From Nocardia sp. (GTDB lineage: Bacteria; Actinomycetota; Actinomycetes; Mycobacteriales; Mycobacteriaceae): DNA of 12,170 bases. The stretch lies in NCBI GenBank assembly GCA_017354515.1, contig JAFMQT010000090.1:1-12170 (forward strand), in the 5' to 3' direction. A program made the translations under genes and the position numbers. This document shows, piece by piece, positions 1-6,114 of this stretch (the first letter of the stretch is position 1; each line of letters starts with the position of its first letter). Under the pieces are notes generated by a model. The model was given only the letters and a program-made list of their open reading frames with translations, searched no databases and had not been told where the DNA came from.

Positions 1-762
1 CCCCCCGCGGGTGCGGCGGCGCTGCCTGGGGCTGGTGCGGTGCCGTTGGGTGGTGCCGCTGCCGCCGCTCCGTCCGTCGGCTTGTCGAAACCGGGTACCT
101 CGCCGAATGGTGCCGCGCCGGGTGTCGGCGCCGCGACCCCGTTGGGGACCAGCGCGAATTCCGGTGCGCCCGGCTCGAACCCGGCTGTTCCCGGGGCCAA
201 CCCCGCGGTGCCCGGAGCCAGCCCCGAGGTGCCTGGGACCAACACCGTGCCCCTGGGTGCGAGCCCGTTCACCGCCCCGGCGCTCAATACCCAACCGCGC
301 TGCCCCCTGGGCTGGCCGGCGCCGGCACAGCAGGGCGGGCTCGCCTCGCTGATCGGCCTGGCGCCGATGGCCGGGCCCTTCTCGTCCGAGGCGTTCGCCC
401 TGGGGGCGGTGTACCAGCCGCTGCTGCAACTGGCCGGACCGGTGCTGGCCCAGATCGCTCCCGTGCTCGCGCAGTATCAGCCAGCCATCGATCCGGTCAT
501 CACCCGCGTGCAAGGCGCCGAAGCGGTGGTGCTGCAGGCGATCCTGCCGTACTACGGCCCCTATCGCGGTCAGCTGATCGCCGCCGAAGGAGATCTGGCG
601 CGCCGACTCACACCGGTACTCGACAGCGTCTACAACAGTCCGGCGGCCTCCTGCTTCGTGGCGTGGCAGGGGCAGGTCATCGCACAGGCGAAGGGCGGTC
701 CGATCAAGGTCGCGTCGCTGGCCCACCCCGGAACCGTGGTCGAACTCGGCCCCAAACCCTGA
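1..762 (+). CDS. Ala/Pro/Gly-rich protein of unknown function, 5' end missing
   Basis: The frame is open from the left edge to TGA at 760-762, so the true start lies outside the window; an internal GTG at 40 is possible but has no Shine-Dalgarno sequence. The visible part, about 253 residues, has two regions. The first ~100 residues are low-complexity Ala/Pro/Gly/Asn/Ser with a heptad-like repeat of the form G-A/S-N/S-P-x-V-P. The rest (from about base 310) is a better-ordered segment rich in Leu, Ala, Val and Gln, with PVLAQIAPVLAQYQPAI as a likely amphipathic helix and an isolated Cys in AASCFVAW. The composition resembles secreted or wall-associated actinobacterial proteins with a disordered Pro/Ala stalk. 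No signal peptide can be checked because the N-terminus is absent. I do not recognise a family. That it is coding is supported by strong third-position GC and by the long uninterrupted frame. Confidence 0.72.
   Translation, partial: PPAGAAALPGAGAVPLGGAAAAAPSVGLSKPGTSPNGAAPGVGAATPLGTSANSGAPGSNPAVPGANPAVPGASPEVPGTNTVPLGASPFTAPALNTQPRCPLGWPAPAQQGGLASLIGLAPMAGPFSSEAFALGAVYQPLLQLAGPVLAQIAPVLAQYQPAIDPVITRVQGAEAVVLQAILPYYGPYRGQLIAAEGDLARRLTPVLDSVYNSPAASCFVAWQGQVIAQAKGGPIKVASLAHPGTVVELGPKP
172..252 (+). repeat. 21-base tandem repeat coding for a Pro-rich heptapeptide
   Basis: Three in-frame 21-base units encode GSNPAVP (172-192), GANPAVP (193-213) and GASPEVP (214-234). A degenerate fourth copy follows from 235 (GTNTVP). 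Units differ mostly by single codons. The period is a multiple of three, so copy-number change would keep the frame. This looks like a flexible extracellular spacer. Confidence 0.7.
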
Positions 763-797
763 TCGGACGTCCGTCCGCACTCCCGAAACCGCCTAGT

Positions 798-822
798 CGG
801 ATATCAAACTATAGGATGTCCG
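798..822 (+). promoter_or_regulatory. Candidate promoter with overlapping operator-like inverted repeat for the crotonase pair
   Basis: CGGATATC (798-805) and GATGTCCG (815-822) form 8-base arms matching at 7 of 8 positions around a 9-base AT-rich spacer. TAGGAT (812-817) fits the actinobacterial -10 pattern TAnnnT and lies across the spacer and right arm, placing a transcription start near 824. A perfect 10-base palindrome CGGACGTCCG with similar half-sites sits at 764-773. No good -35 is visible. The arrangement suggests a repressor site over the promoter, but the regulator is not identified. Confidence 0.4.
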
Positions 823-853
823 CAAAGTTAGGGTGCTGCGGAAAGGATCGATG

Positions 854-1933
854 ATGGCCGAGGCGCGAGTCTTGTTCAGCAGACGCGGCAATGTCGGGGA
901 GATCGTCCTCAACCGGCCCCGGGCGATCAACGCACTCGATCATTCGATGGCCACCGCGATTCTGGCCACCCTGCGCGAATGGGCCCGCGACGACGCTGTT
1001 CACGCCGTCGTGCTCACCGGTTCGGGCGAGCGCGGCCTGTGTGCGGGCGGCGATATCGTCGGCATCCACGCCGATGCGAAAGCTGCTGTAGAGCAAAGCA
1101 TTTCGCGGATCGACTGCGCACAGCTGCCTTCCGGGCGGTTCTGGCGTGACGAGTACATCCTCAACGAGTACATCAGCCGCTATCGGAAGCCGTATATCGC
1201 GGTGATGGACGGCATCGTGATGGGCGGTGGCGTCGGCCTGTCCGCGCACGGCAGCCACCGGATCGTCACCGAGCGTTCGATGGTCGCCATGCCGGAGACC
1301 GGAATCGGATTCATCCCCGATGTGGGCGGGACGTATCTGCTCTCGCGCGCACCCGGCGAAGTCGGCACTCATCTGGGACTGACCACCGCGCGGATGGGCG
1401 CCGGCGATGCCATCGCGGCTGGATTCGCCGACTATTTCGTCCCGTCCGAGCGGATCCCGGAACTGCTCGCGGCGCTGCCGGGAGCCGACGCCGAAACCGT
1501 GATCGCGCGACTTGCCGAACCGGCCCCGGAATCGGAGCTGATGGCGCAGCGAGGCTGGATCGATACCTGCTACAGCGCCGACACGGTCGAGGAGATCGTG
1601 GCCCGGCTGCAGCGCTACGATGCCCCCGAGGCCGCCAAGGCCGCCGCCGAAATCGTCGCGAAATCTCCTGTCGCGCTGAAGGTTACGCTGCGCTCGCTGC
1701 GGGAGGCCCGGGGTGTGCTCGAGCTCGCCCGGGTGCTCGATACCGAATATCGGGTGTCGGTGGCCGCGTTGACGACCCATGATCTGGTCGAGGGCATTCG
1801 CGCCCAGGTCGTGGACAAGGACCGCAATCCCCAGTGGTCGCCCGCGACCCTCGACGCGGTGCCGGAGGCACTGGTGGACAGCTATTTCGTCGAATTGGGC
1901 GATCGCGAACTGGGTCTGGGCGATCGGAACTGA
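854..1933 (+). CDS. echA9: 3-hydroxyisobutyryl-CoA hydrolase (crotonase family, EchA9-like)
   Basis: This 359-residue protein is predicted to hydrolyse 3-hydroxyisobutyryl-CoA to 3-hydroxyisobutyrate and CoA in cytosolic valine catabolism. Crotonase-fold marks are the oxyanion-hole segments CAGGDI (63-68) and GGGVGLS (124-130). The hydrolase-type active-site segment MPETGIGFIPDVGG (146-159) carries Glu148 and Asp156, equivalent to the catalytic Glu/Asp of human HIBCH. The length, about 100 residues more than an ordinary enoyl-CoA hydratase, and the C-terminal NPQWSP motif (325-330) also fit HIBCH. GGAAAGGA at 840-847 favours ATG 854 (6-base spacing). ATG 851 is the alternative, and GTG 833 lies upstream of this site. 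The gene is followed after 73 bases by an EchA8-like hydratase, an order that from memory matches M. tuberculosis Rv1071c-Rv1070c. Function is strong by motif; substrate range is inferred. Confidence 0.9.
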   Translation: MAEARVLFSRRGNVGEIVLNRPRAINALDHSMATAILATLREWARDDAVHAVVLTGSGERGLCAGGDIVGIHADAKAAVEQSISRIDCAQLPSGRFWRDEYILNEYISRYRKPYIAVMDGIVMGGGVGLSAHGSHRIVTERSMVAMPETGIGFIPDVGGTYLLSRAPGEVGTHLGLTTARMGAGDAIAAGFADYFVPSERIPELLAALPGADAETVIARLAEPAPESELMAQRGWIDTCYSADTVEEIVARLQRYDAPEAAKAAAEIVAKSPVALKVTLRSLREARGVLELARVLDTEYRVSVAALTTHDLVEGIRAQVVDKDRNPQWSPATLDAVPEALVDSYFVELGDRELGLGDRN

Positions 1934-2006
1934 GCCCGGCTCGCTATCGTCACCGATAACCGTCGCCGAAACGCCGCCCCGGCGGGGACCCGGGAAAGGA
2001 CATACC

Positions 2007-2783
2007 GTGACCGACTTCGAGACCATCCTGCTGGAACGCACCGGCCGCATCGCGGTGATCACGCTGCACCGACCCAAGGCGCTGAACGCGCTGAATTCGC
2101 AGGTCCTCACCGATATCACCGCGGCCCTCGACGAACTGGAAACCGACGCCGAGATCGGCGCGCTGGTGCTTACCGGTTCGGAGAAAGCCTTCGCGGCCGG
2201 CGCCGATATCAAGGAAATGAACAACGAGTCCTATATGGACATGTTCCTCGGCGACCACTTCGCGGGCTGGGATCGGGTCGCCGCCTTCCGGAAGCCGCTT
2301 ATCGCCGCGGTCGCCGGATATGCCTTGGGTGGCGGCTGCGAATTGGCGATGATGTGCGACATTCTGATCGCCGCCGACACCGCGAAATTCGGCCAGCCGG
2401 AAATCAAACTGGGCGTAATTCCCGGAATGGGCGGCTCCCAGCGGCTGACCCGCGCGGTCGGGAAGGCCAAGGCGATGGACCTGATCCTCACCGGCCGCAA
2501 TATGGGCGCAGAGGAGGCCGAACGCGCCGGCTTGGTCGCCCGCGTGGTACCCGCGGCCGAGTTGCTGGACACCGCGCGCCAGGTCGCCGAGACCATCGCC
2601 GCAATGTCACTGCCGTCGGTGATGATCGCCAAGGAGGCGGTCAACCGCTCCTACGAGGTGACCCTGGCCGAGGGTCTGCGCTTCGAACGCCGCGTCTTCC
2701 ACTCTCTGTTCGCCACGGCGGATCAGAAGGAAGGTATGGCCGCGTTCGTGGAGAAGCGGGCCGCGAACTTCGAGAACCACTGA
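2007..2783 (+). CDS. echA8: Enoyl-CoA hydratase (EchA8-like)
   Basis: This is a 258-residue cytosolic crotonase predicted to hydrate trans-2-enoyl-CoA to 3-hydroxyacyl-CoA. Visible marks are NRPKALNALN-like strand-turn residues near 21-30 (here HRPKALNALN), the oxyanion segment AFAAGADIKE (61-70) and GYALGGGCELAMMCD (104-118) with Glu112. FGQPEIKLGVIPG (128-140) carries Glu132. Glu112 and Glu132 correspond to the two catalytic glutamates of rat mitochondrial hydratase, so this is a true hydratase, not a degenerate paralogue. The length is typical. The start GTG 2007 follows GGGAAAGGA (1992-2000) by 6 bases. It probably shares a transcript with the upstream hydrolase: methacrylyl-CoA hydration would feed the hydrolase directly. 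The 73-base gap holds a short inverted repeat TATCG/CGATA (1945-1958) of unknown role. It ends just before a convergent hairpin. Confidence 0.93.
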   Translation: MTDFETILLERTGRIAVITLHRPKALNALNSQVLTDITAALDELETDAEIGALVLTGSEKAFAAGADIKEMNNESYMDMFLGDHFAGWDRVAAFRKPLIAAVAGYALGGGCELAMMCDILIAADTAKFGQPEIKLGVIPGMGGSQRLTRAVGKAKAMDLILTGRNMGAEEAERAGLVARVVPAAELLDTARQVAETIAAMSLPSVMIAKEAVNRSYEVTLAEGLRFERRVFHSLFATADQKEGMAAFVEKRAANFENH

Positions 2784-2786
2784 CGC

Positions 2787-2806
2787 ACCGGCCGGGGTCG
2801 GCCGGT
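2787..2806. terminator. Bidirectional hairpin terminator in a convergent gap
   Basis: ACCGGCCG (2787-2794) and CGGCCGGT (2799-2806) form a perfect 8-bp stem with a GGGT loop. It fills the 22-base gap between the hydratase stop (+) and the Hsp70-like stop (-), and its last base is part of the latter's stop codon. There is no T tract, as is usual for actinobacterial hairpin terminators. Symmetry allows function in both directions. Confidence 0.7.
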
Positions 2807-3870
2807 CACCTGGGTCCCCACGGCCCGGTGTGGGTGCCCGCCACGTCGAGATGACTGTCCGGTACGTGCCCGGTCGGCGGCGCCGGTTTGCTGTCGGTGA
2901 CCAGCAGACCGGTCACGGTGGCGCCGAGGGCGGCGGTCACCGCGAGGGCCGCCGCCACCCTGCGCCGCGGCACGCCGTGCACGGGCGGCGGTGGTAGCGC
3001 CTGGCGGACCGGGCAGCGGAATCCGTGGATCCAACGGGTGGACGGCTGCGGGGCCGCCATCATGACCGCGCCGCGCGCGGAGACCGATTCGGGTTCCGGG
3101 TCGTACACCACCGGCAGGTTGAAGGACTGCTCCAACTCCTCCCGGATACCCGGATTGCGGGTGCAGCCGCCGAGCAGGACCAGCGCATCCGGGACGACGC
3201 CGCTGTCGGCGATCAGTTCCCGCACCGCGGTCACCGAATGGTCGACTCCGGCCCGCACCAACTCGAAGAAATCGCTGCGGGTGAGCACCGCGCGCGTCCT
3301 GCGGATGGGGTCGCTGGCGGTGACGACGGGTGTCGAACTCAGCTGCTCCTTGTAGTCGCGAATGGTGGAGGTGCAGACCGAGACACCCTCGTGCGCCAGC
3401 TGATGGCGCAGCAGGGCATCGTGGCCGTCACCACCTACGACCGTGCCGCGAGTAGCGGCGAGGATGGCGTCGGTGCGGCAATCGGCCTCGGTCAGGGTCA
3501 GACCGGAACTGCCCAGGTCATACAGCAGCACCGAACCCCGCCTGGGCAGTTGACCGGTGAAGCGCAGATAGTTGAGCTGGGCCAGCGGTTCGTCGACGAT
3601 GGTGAGCCGGGTCCGTCCGGCGATCGCCCGGATCGCCTCGGCGTGCCGATCACAGCGGGTGGTGACCGCGATACCGGAGACCACCTCACCGCGCCGGTCC
3701 GCGCTGTCGCGCATCAGATCTATCGCGTCGAGAACCGGGTCCTCGACCCCGACTCCGGGCCGTCTGGGGACCGCGCAGCGGTCGATCGGAGGCAGATGTG
3801 GCTGATCGGAATGCGTGAGCATCGCCCGAGCGCCACCCGCGCCCGCCGAGACCCCCAAGACCAGCACCAT
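2806..3870 (-). CDS. Hsp70-like ATPase-domain protein with C-terminal membrane anchor
   Basis: This 354-residue protein resembles the actin/Hsp70 ATPase fold but is shorter than the DnaK nucleotide-binding domain plus substrate domain. The phosphate-1 region is divergent (LGVSAGAGGARA, 5-16, lacking the usual Asp). The phosphate-2 loop DLGSSG (118-123) and a GGDGHDALL segment (147-155, compare GGDDFD of DnaK) are kept. The adenosine-site motif GGCTRNP (234-240) is also kept. There is no peptide-binding domain. After Pro-rich linker 293-301 comes RRR (302-304) and one hydrophobic span (about 305-325), then a 29-residue tail predicted outside. ATG 3870 is used here; the only good Shine-Dalgarno (GAAAGG, 3884-3889) is 13 bases away but 4-6 bases from an in-frame ATT (3877-3879). 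It lies 80 bases downstream of a MarR gene on the same strand. Role unknown; a membrane-tethered chaperone-like or sensory ATPase is possible. Confidence 0.8.
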   Translation of the reverse strand: MVLVLGVSAGAGGARAMLTHSDQPHLPPIDRCAVPRRPGVGVEDPVLDAIDLMRDSADRRGEVVSGIAVTTRCDRHAEAIRAIAGRTRLTIVDEPLAQLNYLRFTGQLPRRGSVLLYDLGSSGLTLTEADCRTDAILAATRGTVVGGDGHDALLRHQLAHEGVSVCTSTIRDYKEQLSSTPVVTASDPIRRTRAVLTRSDFFELVRAGVDHSVTAVRELIADSGVVPDALVLLGGCTRNPGIREELEQSFNLPVVYDPEPESVSARGAVMMAAPQPSTRWIHGFRCPVRQALPPPPVHGVPRRRVAAALAVTAALGATVTGLLVTDSKPAPPTGHVPDSHLDVAGTHTGPWGPR

Positions 3871-3882
3871 GGGCTCAATGGT

Positions 3883-3912
3883 GAACCTTTCGGCGGCCGA
3901 TGGGAAGGGTTC
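3883..3912 (-). promoter_or_regulatory. Leader inverted repeat covering the Shine-Dalgarno of the Hsp70-like gene
   Basis: On the minus strand, GAACCCTTC (3912-3904) and GAAAGGTTC (3891-3883) pair at 8 of 9 positions across a 12-base loop. The 3' arm contains GAAAGG, the only Shine-Dalgarno-like sequence before the gene. In the mRNA the stem would mask ribosome binding. The pairing is seen directly; a role in control is inferred. Confidence 0.35.
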
Positions 3913-3950
3913 GACTCGACAAGTCGTTTACCTTCGGCCGCGGCCGCCGC

Positions 3951-4487
3951 TCAGCTCCAGCGGTCGGTGATATCTCCGGCTTCGAAATCGCCTGCGGCAT
4001 GCCGGAATTCGGCCAGCAAGCGAAGCAGCTGCCGCAGCCGGTCCGGAGGAAGTCCGGGTTCCGCGAAGACCCGCTTGTTCAATTCCTCGGTGGTCGAGGT
4101 CGCCAGTTCGCGGCCCGCGTCGGTGATCGCGATGAGCGTCGCGCGCCGATCGGTGGGGTGCGGAACCCGTTCGACCAGCCGTGCGGCCTCGAGCCGGTCG
4201 ACGGTATTGGTGACGCTGGTCGGATGGACCTGCAGGCGGGCGCTGGCGACGGTCATCGGCAACGCGCCGGTCCGGCTGAAACTCAGCAGCATCAGCAGCT
4301 CATAACGGGAGAAGGTCAAACCGGACGGCCGCAGCGCCTCGTCCACCCGGGCCATCACGATCTGCTGGGCTCGGACCAGGGAAGTCACGGCGGCCATACC
4401 GTCGGCGACCTCACCCCACCCGTGTGCGGTCCACTGGCGGTGGGCCTCGTCGATGGGGTCGAGCGGAAGCGGTCGTGGTGCGGCCAT
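3951..4487 (-). CDS. MarR-family transcriptional regulator
   Basis: This 178-residue protein shows the MarR winged-helix layout: a long N-terminal helical part (about 10-55), GLTFSRYELLMLL (56-68) leading into the DNA-binding domain and a helix-turn-helix at about 77-101 (MTVASARLQVHPTSVTNTVDRLE). The wing contains the family DxR signature (PTDRRATLIAIT, 111-122), and C-terminal dimerisation helices follow (about 125-168). The N-terminus is some 30 residues longer than minimal MarR proteins. ATG 4487 has no Shine-Dalgarno sequence, but TAGACT sits 6 bases upstream, so the mRNA is probably leaderless. It is followed by the Hsp70-like gene after 80 bases and preceded by the phosphoesterase gene after 53 bases, all on the same strand. 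The target and ligand cannot be read from the sequence; control of its own neighbours is the simplest guess. Confidence 0.92.
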   Translation of the reverse strand: MAAPRPLPLDPIDEAHRQWTAHGWGEVADGMAAVTSLVRAQQIVMARVDEALRPSGLTFSRYELLMLLSFSRTGALPMTVASARLQVHPTSVTNTVDRLEAARLVERVPHPTDRRATLIAITDAGRELATSTTEELNKRVFAEPGLPPDRLRQLLRLLAEFRHAAGDFEAGDITDRWS

Positions 4488-4493
4488 GGGGTG

Positions 4494-4499
4494 AGTCTA
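4494..4499 (-). promoter_or_regulatory. -10 box for a leaderless MarR transcript
   Basis: On the minus strand TAGACT (4499-4494) is followed by six bases, CACCCC, and then the ATG at 4487. This places the transcription start on or next to the A of ATG. The absence of a ribosome binding site agrees. No clear -35 is visible. Confidence 0.5.
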
Positions 4500-4540
4500 T
4501 TTGTGTGGTCGCGATATCCGACCGTGCGGTATCGGGTGGC

Positions 4541-5953
4541 TCAGCTGATTCCGGAAAGGTCGCGGGTGACCACGTGATTGCGGTCCGCGATCGTGCCGAG
4601 GGTGTATTCCGGTATCAGCCCCAGATATTCCGCCCGGGATCGAGTGCTCCAGCGGCGCGCGTCCGGAGTTCTGGTTTTGCGGAAATTCACCATGTACCCG
4701 CCCTCGTACAACCGCAGCTCGCAATACCCGCCGGGATATTCCTTCACCGCCCCCACTTCCAGGAATTCGACATCGAGCGGGATATCGGGCCTGGTGCGGC
4801 GATTGCGGTGGGTGTGCCCGGCATGGTGGAAGAACACTCCCGGCGCCGAGCCGTAGAGCCGCTGCAGGGCCATCGCATCCTGGCGGTTCAGCACGAAATC
4901 CGGGCCGGACAGATTGCTCACCGCGGATTCGGTGGTGACCGGGTGATGTCCGAAGACGAGTGTCGGGCGTTCCGGATCCGCGCGTAGCGCGGCGCGCAGC
5001 CGGTCGAACTGGTCGGCGCCGATACTGCCGCCGGAACCGTCGAGCCGGGTGGTGTCCACGCCGATCACGCGCAGCCCGCCGGTCCGATATTCGGTCAATT
5101 GTCCTGGTGGCATGAAGGATTCGCCCCAGCAATCGCGGTGCCCGGCGGCCGCCTCCGGGCAGTCCCGGTAGTCGGCGCCCAGATGCGGCCGGTCGTGATT
5201 GCCGCGGGCGGCGAACCAGTCGCGGCCCGCCACGCCCCAGTGATCCAGCAGCGAACGGACCCGGCGGGCCTGCGCCGGTGTGGCTTCGGCGGTGAGGTCT
5301 CCGGCGACCACCAGAGGGCCCGCCTCGCGATCGGGCCGGCGCAGATCGTCGAGTAGTGCGCCGAGCATGACCTCGGGGTAGGGGAGCAGGCCCGGCTCCT
5401 GCCGGACGCCCGGCGGCTGACCCGCTGCGACCAGGCCGCTGACCTCCTCGCCGAGATGAATATCGTTGCACAGGGCGATAGTTCGAAGCAGCCGTCCCGG
5501 CGGCGGGACCAGGGTCCGGAATTCGCCGGTGATCTCCGGTGCGCCGGACATCCGGGTGACCGCGTTCGCCGCCGGCGTCGCGCGCACCCCGTCTGCCGAG
5601 GCCTCGAAGCGGTAGCGCCGTCCCGGTTCCAGGCCCTCGATCTGCGCGTAGTGATAGGGGGTGCGTGCGGAATCGGCGATCGGCACCGTGCGCAGGGGTC
5701 CGGCGGAATCGGCTGGAGCCAACCGGATCTCCGATTCCGCGGGAACCGGCACCGGGGTACCCGAGGGACCGGGGCCGAGGCTGGTCCAGGTGAGCACCGC
5801 CGAGGTGTCGGTGACCGTGACCACCTCCAGATCGGTCGCGATCAGCGAATTCGGCTGTGCCCGAGCCGATCCGGCGGCCGCGGCGAGCGGCGCTGCCGCC
5901 GCCGTGGCTAGCGCGGCCAGTACGCGGCGCCGATTCGGTCCACAGCAGTTCAT
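4541..5953 (-). CDS. Tat-exported calcineurin-like metallophosphoesterase
   Basis: This 470-residue protein is predicted to be exported and to act outside the membrane. A twin-arginine signal is visible: NRRRVLAAL (7-15), then an Ala-rich core and a likely cut after ARA (30-32). Residues about 40-147 look like the N-terminal fibronectin-type beta domain of purple-acid-phosphatase relatives. The catalytic domain follows with metal-binding motifs in order: DIH (164-166), GD (218-219), GNHD (251-254), GHH (335-337) and GHTH (379-382). All five metallophosphoesterase motifs are present, so an active dinuclear phosphoesterase is expected; the substrate is not predictable. ATG 5953 is chosen because the twin-arginine motif follows at once, although GGGGGAGG ends only 1 base before it. 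GTG 5968 is an in-frame alternative. It is divergent from a solute-binding lipoprotein gene and upstream of the MarR gene on the same strand. Confidence 0.9.
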   Translation of the reverse strand: MNCCGPNRRRVLAALATAAAAPLAAAAGSARAQPNSLIATDLEVVTVTDTSAVLTWTSLGPGPSGTPVPVPAESEIRLAPADSAGPLRTVPIADSARTPYHYAQIEGLEPGRRYRFEASADGVRATPAANAVTRMSGAPEITGEFRTLVPPPGRLLRTIALCNDIHLGEEVSGLVAAGQPPGVRQEPGLLPYPEVMLGALLDDLRRPDREAGPLVVAGDLTAEATPAQARRVRSLLDHWGVAGRDWFAARGNHDRPHLGADYRDCPEAAAGHRDCWGESFMPPGQLTEYRTGGLRVIGVDTTRLDGSGGSIGADQFDRLRAALRADPERPTLVFGHHPVTTESAVSNLSGPDFVLNRQDAMALQRLYGSAPGVFFHHAGHTHRNRRTRPDIPLDVEFLEVGAVKEYPGGYCELRLYEGGYMVNFRKTRTPDARRWSTRSRAEYLGLIPEYTLGTIADRNHVVTRDLSGIS

Positions 5954-5999
5954 ACCTCCCCCTCGCACACGGTCGGCAGTGTTGTCTCCCGAAGGAGGT
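5954..5999 (-). promoter_or_regulatory. Possible Shine-Dalgarno-masking stem before the phosphoesterase gene
   Basis: In the minus-strand leader, ACCTCCTTC (5999-5991) can pair with GGGGGAGGT (5962-5954) as a 9-bp RNA helix with two G-U pairs. The second arm is the ribosome binding site and ends next to the ATG. The 28-base loop has a small nested ACAC/GTGT stem. The first arm resembles the anti-Shine-Dalgarno tail of 16S rRNA. The structure is inferred, not shown. A minus-strand TAGAGT (6027-6022) is a candidate -10 that would put this element in the mRNA. Confidence 0.35.
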
Positions 6000-6009
6000 G
6001 TTTCCCGAA

Positions 6010-6081
6010 GTGCCGGACTCGACTCTACCGATCCGGGCCACCATTCGGCCCGCCGCACCGCCGATGCGGGTAGGTTGCTAG
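6010..6081 (+). other. Possible 23-codon leader ORF with perfect Shine-Dalgarno
   Basis: AAGGAGGTG (5992-6000) precedes GTG 6010 by 9 bases. The frame runs 23 codons to TAG (6079-6081), ending MRVGC, 33 bases before the lipoprotein ATG. The ribosome site is stronger than those of most genes here. Against it, the same bases are one arm of the minus-strand leader stem, and a -10 at 6071 would start the lipoprotein mRNA after it. No known leader peptide is recognised. Confidence 0.2.
6071..6076 (+). promoter_or_regulatory. Candidate -10 box of the lipoprotein gene
   Basis: TAGGTT fits TAnnnT and would start transcription near 6083, giving a leader of about 32 bases with AAGGA (6103-6107) seven bases before the ATG at 6115. 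No clear -35 is seen. Confidence 0.35.
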
Positions 6082-6114
6082 CCGGCCGCGCATATCGATC
6101 GGAAGGAACGGGCC

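Noticed and set aside
809..2224. 471-codon open frame on the minus strand opposite the crotonase genes
   Set aside because: It overlaps a gene with clear catalytic motifs, its protein is low-complexity Arg/Gly/His-rich with no family features, and long antisense frames are common at this GC content.
3935..3946. Palindrome CGGCCGCGGCCG just after the MarR stop
   Set aside because: It is a simple GC-rich self-complementary run of only 12 bases with no loop, expected by chance here; too weak to call a terminator.
3025..4305. 426-codon plus-strand frame across the Hsp70-like and MarR genes
   Set aside because: It spans two genes on the other strand and the gap between them, and its composition is that of a GC-rich shadow frame.
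4497..6044. 515-codon minus-strand frame over the phosphoesterase gene in another reading frame
   Set aside because: The overlapping frame contains all five metallophosphoesterase motifs and a Tat signal; this one is Arg/Gly/Pro-rich without any motif.
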